DNA of 64,000 nt, from assembly GCF_025398155.2 (NCBI RefSeq), contig NZ_CP104562.2, positions 3,782,001 through 3,846,000 on the forward strand. Reading direction: 5' to 3'. Of the stretch, positions 1 through 8,127 are shown piece after piece. The notes below the pieces were generated by a model. It searched no databases. It worked only from the letters and a program-made list of their open reading frames with translations, and was not told the DNA's origin. This stretch comes from Roseateles amylovorans (lineage in GTDB: Bacteria; Pseudomonadota; Gammaproteobacteria; Burkholderiales; Burkholderiaceae_C). The translations under genes and the position numbers were made by a program. Every line of letters begins with the position of its first letter. Within the stretch, counting starts at the first letter, position 1.

Positions 1-1
1 T

Positions 2-1321
2 GTCCAGCGCGCCACGGCCGCACTGGGGTTGACATGTGCCCTGATCGGCGGCAACTGCTGGGCGCAAGCGGCGAGCGAGCAGGCGGCCGAGCCGGCCAAG
101 GCATCGCAGGCCTCGGAGAAATCCGAGAAGGCCGAGAAGGCCGAGAAGGCAGACGGCACCCACACGGCAGACCACGCGCAGAGCGCCAAGTCCTCGAAGT
201 CGAGCAAGGCCGACAAGACGGATAAGGCGGATAAGGCGACCAAGAAGTCCTCCGCCGACTCGACCAAAACGCAGGCCGCTCGCGACAAGGACGCCAAGTC
301 CAGCAAGGCGGGGTCGGCCAAAGTGGCGAAGGTCGACGACAAGTCGGAAGGCAAGGCCGACAAGGCTGAGAAGGCCGACAAAAAAGCAGAGTCCAAGTCC
401 GCAGAGAAGTCGGCGGACAACAAGACAACCGATCTGAAGGCTGCCGAGCTCAAGGCCGGCGAGAAGTCTTCGGACAAGTTGGCTGACAAGACCGCTGAGA
501 AGTCTGCGGAGAAGGCGTCGGACCGCGCACAAGACAAGCCCTCGGCGACGCAGACCGCACAAACCAAGAGCGACGCCAAGCCTGACGCCGCTCCGCCGGC
601 CGGCACCATGATGGGCGCCTACGGCCAAAGCCTGATGCGCGCCACCGGCACGGCCACCGCTGCGACCAGCCCTGCGCCGCAAGCGGCGGCCCTGCCCGTC
701 GCCCCGGCGATGGCCACCCTCGCCGCGGCCACGGCGAACAGCACGAGCGCCGCGCCCACAGCCCCCAACGGCCTGCCGCCCACCGCGATGATGGGTGCGG
801 CGGGTGTGGCCGCCGGGGACTCGGTCTCCCGCTTCCTGCAGCAGCGCGGCATCGTCGCGCAAGCGCAGGCGCAAACCCAGGCGGAGAACGCCGGGCTGCT
901 GAACCAAGTGCGTGACAAGGCTTCGGACCTGGTCATGTCCGCGATGAACTTCCTGGGCGTGCCCTACCGTCGCGGTGGCAATTCGGTGTCGAATGGATTC
1001 GACTGCAGCGGCTTCACGCGTCACATCTTCGAGCGAAGCGTCGGCCTGGTGCTGCCCCGTCGCGCGGATGAGCAGGCCAAGCTGTCCAGCCTGGTGGCCA
1101 TCAGCAAGGACGAGCTCAAGCCGGGCGATCTGGTGTTCTTCAACACCATGCGCGCGACCTTCTCCCATGTCGGCATCTATGTCGGCGAGGGCAAGTTCAT
1201 CCACTCGCCACGCGTCGGCGGTGCGGTGCGGGTGGAAGACATGCGCGAGGCCTACTGGGCCAAGCGCTTCACTGGCGCTCGCCGCGCCGACTTGGCGGCC
1301 CAGGCCACACCTGGCACCTGA
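2..1321 (+). CDS. NlpC/P60 (C40) cell-wall peptidase with Lys/Ala-rich linker; 5' end outside window
   Basis: Secreted endopeptidase predicted to cut peptidoglycan stem peptides. The frame is open from base 2, and the residues before the first possible start (TTG at 29) look like part of a signal peptide ending near WAQA, so the true start probably lies upstream of the window. Residues about 10-190 (counted from base 29) are a low-complexity linker rich in Lys, Ala, Ser and Asp with KAEKAD-like repeats; a second Ala/Pro linker follows. The catalytic domain occupies about residues 295-420: Cys in DCSGF near 326, His in SHVGIY near 380, and a third polar position in FIHSP near 392, all as expected for the family. 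The lysine-rich linker could bind anionic wall polymer or DNA, which is inference. Family call is firm; target bond is not known. Confidence 0.88.
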   Translation, partial: VQRATAALGLTCALIGGNCWAQAASEQAAEPAKASQASEKSEKAEKAEKADGTHTADHAQSAKSSKSSKADKTDKADKATKKSSADSTKTQAARDKDAKSSKAGSAKVAKVDDKSEGKADKAEKADKKAESKSAEKSADNKTTDLKAAELKAGEKSSDKLADKTAEKSAEKASDRAQDKPSATQTAQTKSDAKPDAAPPAGTMMGAYGQSLMRATGTATAATSPAPQAAALPVAPAMATLAAATANSTSAAPTAPNGLPPTAMMGAAGVAAGDSVSRFLQQRGIVAQAQAQTQAENAGLLNQVRDKASDLVMSAMNFLGVPYRRGGNSVSNGFDCSGFTRHIFERSVGLVLPRRADEQAKLSSLVAISKDELKPGDLVFFNTMRATFSHVGIYVGEGKFIHSPRVGGAVRVEDMREAYWAKRFTGARRADLAAQATPGT

Positions 1322-1498
1322 GTCGCCCCTGGCGGCGGCCCGCGTCCATCCACGCGGCAGCGGACGGGCCTTTGGCCGCGAATGGACCGGCATCGGTCCA
1401 GCCACCGCTTCCTTTCATTCAAGGCAGTCGCCTCTGCAGGCGTCTTGCATGATCAGAATCAATCCCTGATCCTTGCGGGCACGGCAGCATTGCGCACC

Positions 1499-2347
1499 AT
1501 GCCCACCACTCCTCCGCCTGAACGTCCCCGCCCCGCGCCGGAGCCCCGCGCCTCACGCTTCGGCCTGCCCACCGAGGACGCGCTGCGCGAGTCCCGCAGC
1601 TTCGGCGTGCGCGCCATTCCGATGCTCCGGCCGATCAGCTGGCTGGCTCGCGGCTGGGGCGACCTGTGGCGCTGCCCCGTCCCCTCGCTGTTGCAAGGCC
1701 TGCTGCTGGCGCTGGCCGGTGCGCTGATCGTGGCGGTCGCCCATGATCATTTCTGGCTGCTGGCGGGCGCCTTCAGTGGCTTCCTGCTGGTGGCGCCCAT
1801 CCTCGCTGGCGGCTTCTACGCCTGCAGCCGGGCGCTTGAGCAGCATCGGCCCGCGACGGTGGCCACCGCCCTGCGGGCTTGGCAGCCCACACGGGGACGT
1901 CTGGTCGCCTTCGGCCTGCTGCTGGCCGTGTCCGGCGGTGGCTGGATGCTGTGCTCGGCGGCCTTGATTACCGGTTTTGCTGCGGGCCCGATCGACACGC
2001 CTGAAGACTTCCTGCGCCATGTCGTGCTGGCCGAGCGCGGCTGGCTGTTCGAGACCTGGCTGGCCCTGGGCGCGCTGCTGGCGGCCCCGGTGTTCGCCTC
2101 GTCGGTGGTGGCCGTGCCCTTGTTGATGGACCGCCCGGTCAGCCTGCTGGCGGCGGTCTTCACCAGTTGGCGGGTGGTGATGACCCATCCCGCCCCGCTC
2201 GCGATGTGGGCGCTGCTGATCCTGGTGATGACACTGATCGGCATGGCCACCGCCATGCTGGGCCTGATCGTGGTGCTGCCGTGGCTGGGACATGCCAGTT
2301 GGCATGCCTACCGCGATCTGGTGCGGCCCGTGGCCTCGGAGCGCTGA
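1499..2347 (+). CDS. DUF2189 family integral membrane protein
   Basis: Inner-membrane protein of 282 residues with about six hydrophobic segments (for example LLLALAGALIVAV and LLAGAFSGFLLVAPILAGG). The sequence from MLRPISW through the paired Gly-rich helices matches the DUF2189 family, whose function is unknown. An in-frame opening extends upstream to 1382, but that stretch is unlike the family; the ATG at 1499 gives a short Pro-rich cytoplasmic leader and is preferred. The next gene starts one base after the stop, so the two are probably cotranscribed. Confidence 0.8.
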   Translation: MPTTPPPERPRPAPEPRASRFGLPTEDALRESRSFGVRAIPMLRPISWLARGWGDLWRCPVPSLLQGLLLALAGALIVAVAHDHFWLLAGAFSGFLLVAPILAGGFYACSRALEQHRPATVATALRAWQPTRGRLVAFGLLLAVSGGGWMLCSAALITGFAAGPIDTPEDFLRHVVLAERGWLFETWLALGALLAAPVFASSVVAVPLLMDRPVSLLAAVFTSWRVVMTHPAPLAMWALLILVMTLIGMATAMLGLIVVLPWLGHASWHAYRDLVRPVASER

Positions 2348-2348
2348 C

Positions 2349-2567
2349 ATGTTCGGCTATACCGAAGCGGAAATCGCGCAGTTCGGCCTGACCTTCGGAG
2401 TCGGGGCGTTCATGCTCTACATGGTGTTCATCATTCTTCAGCTGGCGCGGGAGTCCAAGGCGGGCCGCTTCGGCACCTTCGTGCTGCTGCTGGGGCTGGG
2501 ATTCGGGCTGGTGGGCTTTGTCGCCAAGGGCCTGATCAAGTATTTCCTCCGAGGAGTGGGCAGTTGA
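2349..2567 (+). CDS. DUF2788 family small membrane protein
   Basis: A 72-residue protein beginning MFGYTEAEIAQFG with two transmembrane helices separated by a charged turn (ARESKAGRFG). This layout and the conserved FG..E..I.....F opening are typical of DUF2788 proteins, common in beta- and gammaproteobacteria and uncharacterised. It follows the DUF2189 gene by one base (TGAC-ATG spacing), suggesting translational coupling and a shared membrane role. Confidence 0.75.
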   Translation: MFGYTEAEIAQFGLTFGVGAFMLYMVFIILQLARESKAGRFGTFVLLLGLGFGLVGFVAKGLIKYFLRGVGS

Positions 2568-2682
2568 TCCGGGCTATGCTGCGCCTCGATACGCATGCGC
2601 GCGCGCCTCGCTGAACCGCCGGCCCCGCCGCGCGCGATTCCCATCGACCGAAAGGCCTTCGCGCCGACAGCCCCGCGCCAAC

Positions 2683-4260
2683 TTGTCCGCCGTCCTTCAT
2701 CCCGTTCCACCGGCCTTACCCGCTCGGGTGCCCGACCAGATGGGCTCGGCCCTGCTGTTGGCCGTGCTGCTGCATGTGCTGTTGGTGCTGGTGATCGGCA
2801 ACGCGCCGGGCGGCAGCGCCAAACCCGGCGAGGGCGTCTGGGGCCAGTTGAATGTCCGACTGCAAAGCGACCGTCCGGAGCCCGGCTCCGGCGAGCCGGC
2901 CGAGATCGTGCCGGAGCGCGGCCCGGTCGGCACCGCCCAGCAGCCGCGCTTTGGCGGCACTGTCCGTCCCGAACCGGCACCCAACGAGCGGCTCACGGCA
3001 CCGGGTGCGGCTCGACAAGGCCAATGGCGCCAGCAACAGGGTGACGAGTTGCTGGGGGACATCGAGCCCGCTCGCCCTGCGCCCGCAGCGACGCAACCCG
3101 CCGAGCGTGCGCCGGACCCATCGCGCAAGGTACCCGCTCCGACGCCCCCCAGCGCCACGCCTACGCTGACCGCCCCGGCAAGTCCTGGCCCCCAGACCGC
3201 AGCGCCCACGCCTGCGCCGCCGGCCCCTACACCGGCCGCTACGCCACCCATCGTGGCGTCACCCAAGCCGGAGCCAGCGCCATTGCCGGCGCCCGCGGCT
3301 GTGGACCCAGCGCCGCCCACGGAACCTCTGCTGACGCCCCCACCCGCACCCACCCCGACGCCGTTGACGCTGCCTGACACGGGCACGCCCGCCCCGTCCC
3401 GCCTCACCACCCAGCGCGACGGCCTGCAGCGAGTGCCGGCCAGCAGCGCCGATGCACCGCTGCAAGCGCCATCGACCTCGCTCAACCTGCCGGAGCCCCC
3501 GCTCCCCACGCTCGCCGAGACGCCAGCCACCAGCTTGCGTCGCCTGGATCGCGATCCGAGCGTGCGCCCTCGCCTGGCCAATCCGCCGCCGGCCGATCTG
3601 ACGGCGCCTCCGCAATTGCCTCCGCTGACGCCTGCGCCCGCGCCCGCACCTGCGCCTGCACCTGCACCTGCACCTGCACCTGCACCTGCACCTGCACCAG
3701 CGCCAGCGCCAGCGCCCGCACCCGCGCCTGCACCTGCACCTACACCCGCGCCTGCGCCAGCCCCCGCGCCGACGCCGGCAGCCGCGCCCGCTCCCGTACC
3801 GCAGACGCCCGCACCCACCCTGTCGCCGTCCACTACGACCACGAACAGCCCATCGACGCCCAACGCCACGCCACCATCCATGCCGAAGACGGCGCCCTCA
3901 CCCAGCAATCGCACCTCGCTGGACGGTTCCACCACGCCCACGACCACGCAGCCCAGCGTTGGGGCGCCGGATGCGGGTTCGCGGGTGGGCTATGACGTGG
4001 CCACGCCGGCCTCCACACCGCCCAGCGCGCCGCGGCTCAACCTGGACCTGCGCCCGCAGCGGGGACCGGCGCTGCCGCGTGGCAACGCCTACGGCGTGCT
4101 CCAGGCGGTGCCCACGCCGCCCAAGCCGGACGACAAGATGGCGGAGCAGATCAAGAAGGCGCAGCAACAGGACTGTCGCAAGGCCTATGCGGACTCCGGC
4201 GTTCTGGCGGTGGTGCCGCTGGTGCGCGACGCGGCGCGCGACAAGGGCTGCCGCTGGTAG
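2683..4260 (+). CDS. TonB-like proline/alanine-rich membrane-anchored protein
   Basis: Predicted protein of up to 525 residues with a single N-terminal transmembrane anchor (GSALLLAVLLHVLLVLVIGN, about residues 20-40), a very long Pro/Ala-rich periplasmic linker, and a small C-terminal part with two cysteines (QQDCRKAY and DKGCRW). Topology resembles TonB or TolA-type spanning proteins, but no recognisable TonB C-terminal fold is visible. Residues about 315-370 are an almost pure Pro-Ala alternation encoded by a hexanucleotide repeat. The TTG at 2683 or the ATG at 2740 may be the start; the latter places the anchor at the very N terminus. Bordered by DUF2788 upstream and a convergent hydrolase downstream. 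Confidence 0.7.
   Translation: MSAVLHPVPPALPARVPDQMGSALLLAVLLHVLLVLVIGNAPGGSAKPGEGVWGQLNVRLQSDRPEPGSGEPAEIVPERGPVGTAQQPRFGGTVRPEPAPNERLTAPGAARQGQWRQQQGDELLGDIEPARPAPAATQPAERAPDPSRKVPAPTPPSATPTLTAPASPGPQTAAPTPAPPAPTPAATPPIVASPKPEPAPLPAPAAVDPAPPTEPLLTPPPAPTPTPLTLPDTGTPAPSRLTTQRDGLQRVPASSADAPLQAPSTSLNLPEPPLPTLAETPATSLRRLDRDPSVRPRLANPPPADLTAPPQLPPLTPAPAPAPAPAPAPAPAPAPAPAPAPAPAPAPAPAPAPTPAPAPAPAPTPAAAPAPVPQTPAPTLSPSTTTTNSPSTPNATPPSMPKTAPSPSNRTSLDGSTTPTTTQPSVGAPDAGSRVGYDVATPASTPPSAPRLNLDLRPQRGPALPRGNAYGVLQAVPTPPKPDDKMAEQIKKAQQQDCRKAYADSGVLAVVPLVRDAARDKGCRW
3628..3785 (+). repeat. Hexanucleotide Pro-Ala coding repeat
   Basis: Tandem run of six-base units close to gcacct/gcgccc, in frame within the TonB-like gene, encoding alternating Pro and Ala. 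The perfect gcacct core is near 3654-3695, with degenerate units on both sides. Copy-number change would alter linker length by two residues per unit without a frameshift. Confidence 0.85.
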
Positions 4261-4285
4261 CGTGCCGGGCGCGGCTTCCCGCCGC

Positions 4286-5161
4286 TCACATCAAGGCGCT
4301 GTACCAACGCAGATCGAGCAGCCGGCGCGCCAGTTGATGGCTTCGCCCCTCGGCATCGGCCAGGTCGTGCAGCACGGTGAAATGGTCGAAGCCGGGCAAC
4401 ACCTCGCACACTGACACCGCGCGAGCGCCCCAGGCTGCGCGGATCGCCTGGGTCTGACGCAGAAACTCCTCGCTCTCCAGGCCGCCCACCACCGCATACA
4501 ACGGCGGCTCGGGCGACTCGATGCGCACCGGACTCAGGCGACGGGCGGTGGCTTCATCCAGGCGAAGGTCTTGCTGAAGGAACGGCACCCGCGGCAGCGG
4601 GGTCAGGTCATGCAGGCCGGACAGGCTGAGTGCGCCCTTCACCAGATGCCGCGGCAGTTCCACGCTGATGGACTTCCAATCGCAGCCCAGCATCAGACAG
4701 GCCAACTGACCGCCCGCAGAATGGCCGACCACGATGATCCGGTTCGGATCGCCACCGAAGTCGGCGATGTGTCGCCAGACCCAGGCCAGCGCCTGCGTCA
4801 TCTGCAGCGGAATGCGGTCCATCGTCACCGACGGACAGAGGCTGTAGTTCGGCACCACGACGATGGCGCCCTCATCGGTGAACACGGGCGCCAGAAACGA
4901 ATGATCGGATTTGTCCAGCGCGCGCCAGTAGCCGCCGTGCAGGAACACCAGCACCGGCGCGGGCTCTGCGGTGTTGGTCAGGAAGATGTCCAGCGTTTCG
5001 GCGGGATCGCTGCCGTAGGCAAGATCCAGGCGTGAGGACAGATGTTCGCGAGCGAGTGCGGACGCGCGTGCCCAGCGGTCCAGCAGCACCGCGCTGTTGG
5101 TCACGCGGGCGCGATTGTCATACTGGGCTTGCAGCCATTCGGGAGTTGGACGGACGCTCAT
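4286..5161 (-). CDS. Alpha/beta hydrolase, kynurenine formamidase (arylformamidase)-like
   Basis: A 291-residue serine hydrolase. The oxyanion motif HGGYW (around residue 105) is the hallmark of the arylformamidase/Bna7 group, the nucleophile elbow GHSAGG places Ser near 148, and a late Asp and the His in GFDHF complete the triad. Members hydrolyse N-formylkynurenine in tryptophan breakdown, though many relatives act on other small esters or amides. The frame stays open through the tRNA gene on the other strand, but that extension is not coding; ATG at 5161 begins MSVRPTPEW, typical for the family. No kyn genes are adjacent, so the substrate is uncertain. Confidence 0.8.
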   Translation of the reverse strand: MSVRPTPEWLQAQYDNRARVTNSAVLLDRWARASALAREHLSSRLDLAYGSDPAETLDIFLTNTAEPAPVLVFLHGGYWRALDKSDHSFLAPVFTDEGAIVVVPNYSLCPSVTMDRIPLQMTQALAWVWRHIADFGGDPNRIIVVGHSAGGQLACLMLGCDWKSISVELPRHLVKGALSLSGLHDLTPLPRVPFLQQDLRLDEATARRLSPVRIESPEPPLYAVVGGLESEEFLRQTQAIRAAWGARAVSVCEVLPGFDHFTVLHDLADAEGRSHQLARRLLDLRWYSALM

Positions 5162-5193
5162 TCGGGTCGCTCCAGGAGCAGGGCCGGACGCCC

Positions 5194-5220
5194 TTGCGTG
5201 CAGCGATTCTCTGCTATAGT
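5194..5220 (+). promoter_or_regulatory. Promoter for tRNA-Ala
   Basis: A -10 element TATAGT at 5215-5220 with a TTGCGT -35-like hexamer at 5194-5199 (spacer 15; 16 if CTTGCG is used). Transcription would begin a few bases before the tRNA at 5233. Confidence 0.6.
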
Positions 5221-5232
5221 CGCTGGCTTGTT

Positions 5233-5308
<76 letters not shown>

Positions 5309-5318
5309 ACCGATTCGA

Positions 5319-5346
5319 GCCTCAGAGGGAAACCTCTGGGGCTTTT
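5319..5346 (+). terminator. Rho-independent terminator after tRNA-Ala
   Basis: Ten-base-pair stem gcctcagagg / cctctggggc (one G-U pair) with loop GAAA, followed by TTTT at 5343-5346, eleven bases downstream of the tRNA. Confidence 0.9.
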
Positions 5347-5583
5347 GTCGTTTTGGGGCCTTTTCCCATTCGGCTTCCCAGAACGGGCAAAGGACGGCAC
5401 CGTTCCCACTGGTGTCCTTATACGACGTCAACCGCCGTGAATCAGCGGACTCATAGGCGATGCGCGCCCCGGTGAACAGGCCGCGAAGCGAGAGCCAGTG
5501 GGCCGCAGCGCCACCGCGTGAAGGTGCGTTCGCGCCCGTTGGCTTGCGCTATAAGGCACCTTCTGCACGCTGCGACGACCAAG

Positions 5584-5787
5584 TCACGCCAGGTCGATGT
5601 CCCAATCCGCTTTCGCGGCAATGGCAATACTTCGAAGCATGTCCTCGATCTTCTGCAGCTTGTCATCCACAAGCAACTGGGCATCCTCGTCCTCGGTAGC
5701 TTCCGACTCCCGTTCCAACTCCGCCTGATGGCGCGTCAAGGCCTCCCAGAGAACGCGGTACTCGCCGATAAAAAACTTGACTGCCAT
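5584..5787 (-). CDS. Small acidic hypothetical protein
   Basis: A 67-residue acidic, probably helical protein (MAVKFFIGEYRVLWEALTRH then a Glu/Asp-rich segment, ending DWDIDLA). Not recognised. Its ATG directly follows the TGA of a short upstream reading frame (TGAATG), so it was probably the second gene of a coupled pair. Such small acidic partners are common as immunity proteins beside toxin C-termini, but there is no direct evidence here. It lies 275 bases past the tRNA terminator in a region of orphans. Confidence 0.55.
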   Translation of the reverse strand: MAVKFFIGEYRVLWEALTRHQAELERESEATEDEDAQLLVDDKLQKIEDMLRSIAIAAKADWDIDLA

Positions 5788-5910
5788 TCAAACCCCCACG
5801 GTGATCAGTTCGACGCGGCTGCGGTCCATCCCCAGCTCTTCTAGCGCGCCCAGGTACTTCTTAAGCGGCATTGGGCGCGATGAAGTAGTGAACCGCGCCG
5901 GATTTTGCGG
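5788..5910 (-). pseudogene. C-terminal remnant of an unknown gene upstream of the small acidic ORF
   Basis: The frame reading into TGA at 5788-5790 ends with PLKKYLGALEELGMDRSRVE and a few more residues, which look like a genuine folded C-terminus. Further upstream (beyond about 5910) the translation becomes Arg/Gly-rich and non-protein-like, with no good start or ribosome site. The simplest reading is the tail of a truncated gene once coupled to the ORF at 5584-5787. A short intact ORF from ATG 5871 (27 residues) is the alternative. Confidence 0.35.
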
Positions 5911-6019
5911 AGGCTCATTCAAGACCCGAAGAGATCGCCACCGCAAGCCCCACCCTCCCCGCTTGCGCGATGATGGTCCCCACCCACGGTGCACTCACCT
6001 CCACCCGAGACCAGACCCC

Positions 6020-7024
6020 ATGCACAAAGACCCGACCACCCCCGCCGGTACTGTCCATCGCCTGACGCTCGACAGCAAAGTCCTCGCTGGCAACCTCGTC
6101 CACGCCCCCACCCGGCGTCTCGTGGACGTCTACATTCCCCACGGCCATGACGGCCGGGATCTGCCCCTGCTGGTCGACATCGTCGGCTTCACTGCCGGCG
6201 GCCCGGCGCACACCAACTGGAAGAGCTTCGGCGAGAACGTCCCCGAGCGGCTGGATCGCCTGATTGCCTCCGGCTCCATGCCGCCGGTGGTGGTCGCCTT
6301 CCCGGACTGCTTCACCAAGCTCGGCGGCAATCAATACGTCAACTCGGTGGCCATGGGGCGCTGGGACGATTTCCTTCGCGCCGAGGTCGTGCCCTTCGTG
6401 GAGGACCGCTTCAGCTGCGGCGGCAGCGGCCGACGCGGCCTTTTCGGAAAGTCCAGCGGCGGCTACGGCGCCATGGTCCACGCCCTGCTGCATCCGGACT
6501 TCTGGAGCGCGGCCGCCGTGCATTCCGGCGATATGGGCTTCGAGCTGCTCTACCGCCACGAGTTTGTCCCCGTGCTGCGCGCACTGGCCAAGCAGCCAGA
6601 CATCGGACGATGGGTGGACGCCTTCTGGGCGGCCCGCAAGCCCAAGGACAGCGACATCCACATCATCATGATGCTGGCCCAGGCCGCCAGCTTCGACCCC
6701 GATCCCTCTGCGGCCTACGGCGTCCGGCTGCCCGTCACCCTGGACACCTGCGAGCTGATTCCCGAGCGATGGGCCAACTGGATGGCCTGGGACCCGCTGA
6801 CCTTGGTCGAGGCTCACGGTCCGGGCCTGAAAGCCCTCAAGGCGCTCTACATCGACTGCGGGGACGTCGATCAATACAACCTGGTCTACGGCGCTCGCCG
6901 CATGCACCAGCGCCTGAACGACCTGGGCGTCCGCCATACCTACGAAGAGTTCGACGACGACCACACGGCGGTCGACTACCGGATGGACATCAGTCTGCCG
7001 ATGCTGGCCAAGGCGCTGAGCTGA
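6020..7024 (+). CDS. Esterase of the EsD/antigen-85 type
   Basis: A 334-residue alpha/beta hydrolase without an obvious signal peptide. It shows the putative esterase family layout: an RLVDVYIPHG strand, a LVDIVGF region, the nucleophile elbow GKSSGGYGA (Ser near residue 150), an Asp in YIDCGDVDQYN and a His in FDDDHTAVDYR. Relatives cleave carboxyl esters (FrmB, enterochelin esterase, mycolyltransferase). The longer frame from 5777 is rejected because ATG at 6020 (MHKDPTT) begins the folded domain. It stands alone between orphan regions; substrate unknown. Confidence 0.8.
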   Translation: MHKDPTTPAGTVHRLTLDSKVLAGNLVHAPTRRLVDVYIPHGHDGRDLPLLVDIVGFTAGGPAHTNWKSFGENVPERLDRLIASGSMPPVVVAFPDCFTKLGGNQYVNSVAMGRWDDFLRAEVVPFVEDRFSCGGSGRRGLFGKSSGGYGAMVHALLHPDFWSAAAVHSGDMGFELLYRHEFVPVLRALAKQPDIGRWVDAFWAARKPKDSDIHIIMMLAQAASFDPDPSAAYGVRLPVTLDTCELIPERWANWMAWDPLTLVEAHGPGLKALKALYIDCGDVDQYNLVYGARRMHQRLNDLGVRHTYEEFDDDHTAVDYRMDISLPMLAKALS

Positions 7025-7256
7025 GGGACATTTCCGCCAAAGGCCGTCATCTTCGGGAGCCGTCGAGCGCCAGAACGCCGACCTGGCATCCGATGCTGGC
7101 TTGCTGTGCACCACAAGCATTGCGACTCGGCGCGGCTGACCAAGTCCTTTCAACGGCCCGAACTGCTGACGAGGGCCCAAACCCTGCTCCGCCACAGCCG
7201 GTCGACATTCCCCGTTGACCGGCGCTTGATTGACGCATGGCGTGCGCCTGTGCCAG

Positions 7257-7670
7257 CTATGGGACGTAAACCATCTCAACGGTGATTCGATCGCCCGAAT
7301 CCGTCTCCCGCACCCGCGCCTTCAGCACCAGGTCACTCGGGCCCTCTTCCACGGTCCACAGGTCGACCAGCACCTCCCAATGCGGGTCATACCACTGCGA
7401 CACCGACGATTGCCAAGCGGCCTCCGGCAGCTCTGTCAATCTGGCGCCGTATTCCGTGATGTAGGCGCGAATCTGTTCAGCGATCCCTGCCGAAATGGGC
7501 TCCACGCCCGAGATACCCGCGGAGAGGGCGTAATCCCCGTGTGCAAAACAACGCACGATGTCTCTCAACAAGGGGCGCCACGCCGCCGCCACGGGATGTG
7601 GCCGATCAACGTCTTTGAATCGGGAAGGTCCGGGGCCGTCACCGGGGCTCATATCGCTGATTCCATCCAT
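7257..7670 (-). CDS. DUF7668-like small protein, possible immunity/accessory orphan
   Basis: A 137-residue soluble protein. The stretch PVAAAWRPLLRDIVRCFAHG and the later DPHWEVLVDLW and VRETDSG are reminiscent of small bacterial proteins grouped as DUF7668, often found as orphans beside polymorphic-toxin loci; the family assignment is from memory of the pattern only. ATG at 7670 has a good ribosome site (GGGGAGG eight bases upstream). It is divergent from the ORF at 7675 with only four bases between starts. Confidence 0.6.
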   Translation of the reverse strand: MDGISDMSPGDGPGPSRFKDVDRPHPVAAAWRPLLRDIVRCFAHGDYALSAGISGVEPISAGIAEQIRAYITEYGARLTELPEAAWQSSVSQWYDPHWEVLVDLWTVEEGPSDLVLKARVRETDSGDRITVEMVYVP

Positions 7671-7674
7671 CTCG

Positions 7675-8022
7675 ATGACCTCCCCGCGCCTGACCGGCCG
7701 CTTCGTCGGTCATCCCGTCGAAGAATTTCAGAATGACAATGCTCGCTTTGGCAAGCTCGGAACAGACATTGTGACGCTCTCTCAAGAAGAACTGGACGCA
7801 CTCATACTGGAGTCGGTCAAGCCCTGGGGTACGAAGGTGGCCGCAATCATGGCGAACGTAGATCGCGCATTGAAGGCACGTCAGATTCACGACGACGACG
7901 ACGCCTTTGATGACACAGAGCGCCGTCTCCGCGCATTGATCGACTCAGGGCACCTGCTTTCGGACGGTGACCTCAATCAATGGCGGACGTGTGAAGTGAG
8001 GACACCTTCGCGAATCGATTGA
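7675..8022 (+). CDS. DUF3658-like small protein
   Basis: A 115-residue acidic protein whose C-terminal half (RRLRALIDSGHLLSDGDLNQ then a WRTCEVR ending) resembles the DUF3658 C-terminal helix bundle. Function unknown. No convincing ribosome site precedes ATG 7675; GTG 7771 would start just before the conserved part (LSQEELDALIL) and is a real alternative, giving 84 residues. Base usage is less GC-rich than the neighbours, and it sits in the orphan stretch downstream of the tRNA, consistent with acquired DNA. Confidence 0.5.
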   Translation: MTSPRLTGRFVGHPVEEFQNDNARFGKLGTDIVTLSQEELDALILESVKPWGTKVAAIMANVDRALKARQIHDDDDAFDDTERRLRALIDSGHLLSDGDLNQWRTCEVRTPSRID

Positions 8023-8127
8023 AGCGCCCCACCCGGTCCAGTCTCAATCCGGCTGACTTCAAACAATTCCTCACTTGGCGAGCGTAACGCGGTCCTGGAT
8101 TCCAGAATGTCGGGCCGTCCAGGGAAA

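Noticed and set aside
3628..3785. Possible CRISPR or satellite element
   Set aside because: Units are six bases, in frame and without spacers; it is a coding repeat.
2697..3947. Gly/Ala-rich antisense frame over the TonB-like gene
   Set aside because: It translates the Pro-Ala repeat in reverse, giving an artificial Gly-Ala run; no start context.
5309..8022. Integrated mobile element with recombinase
   Set aside because: No integrase, transposase or terminal repeat was found; only orphan genes support acquisition.
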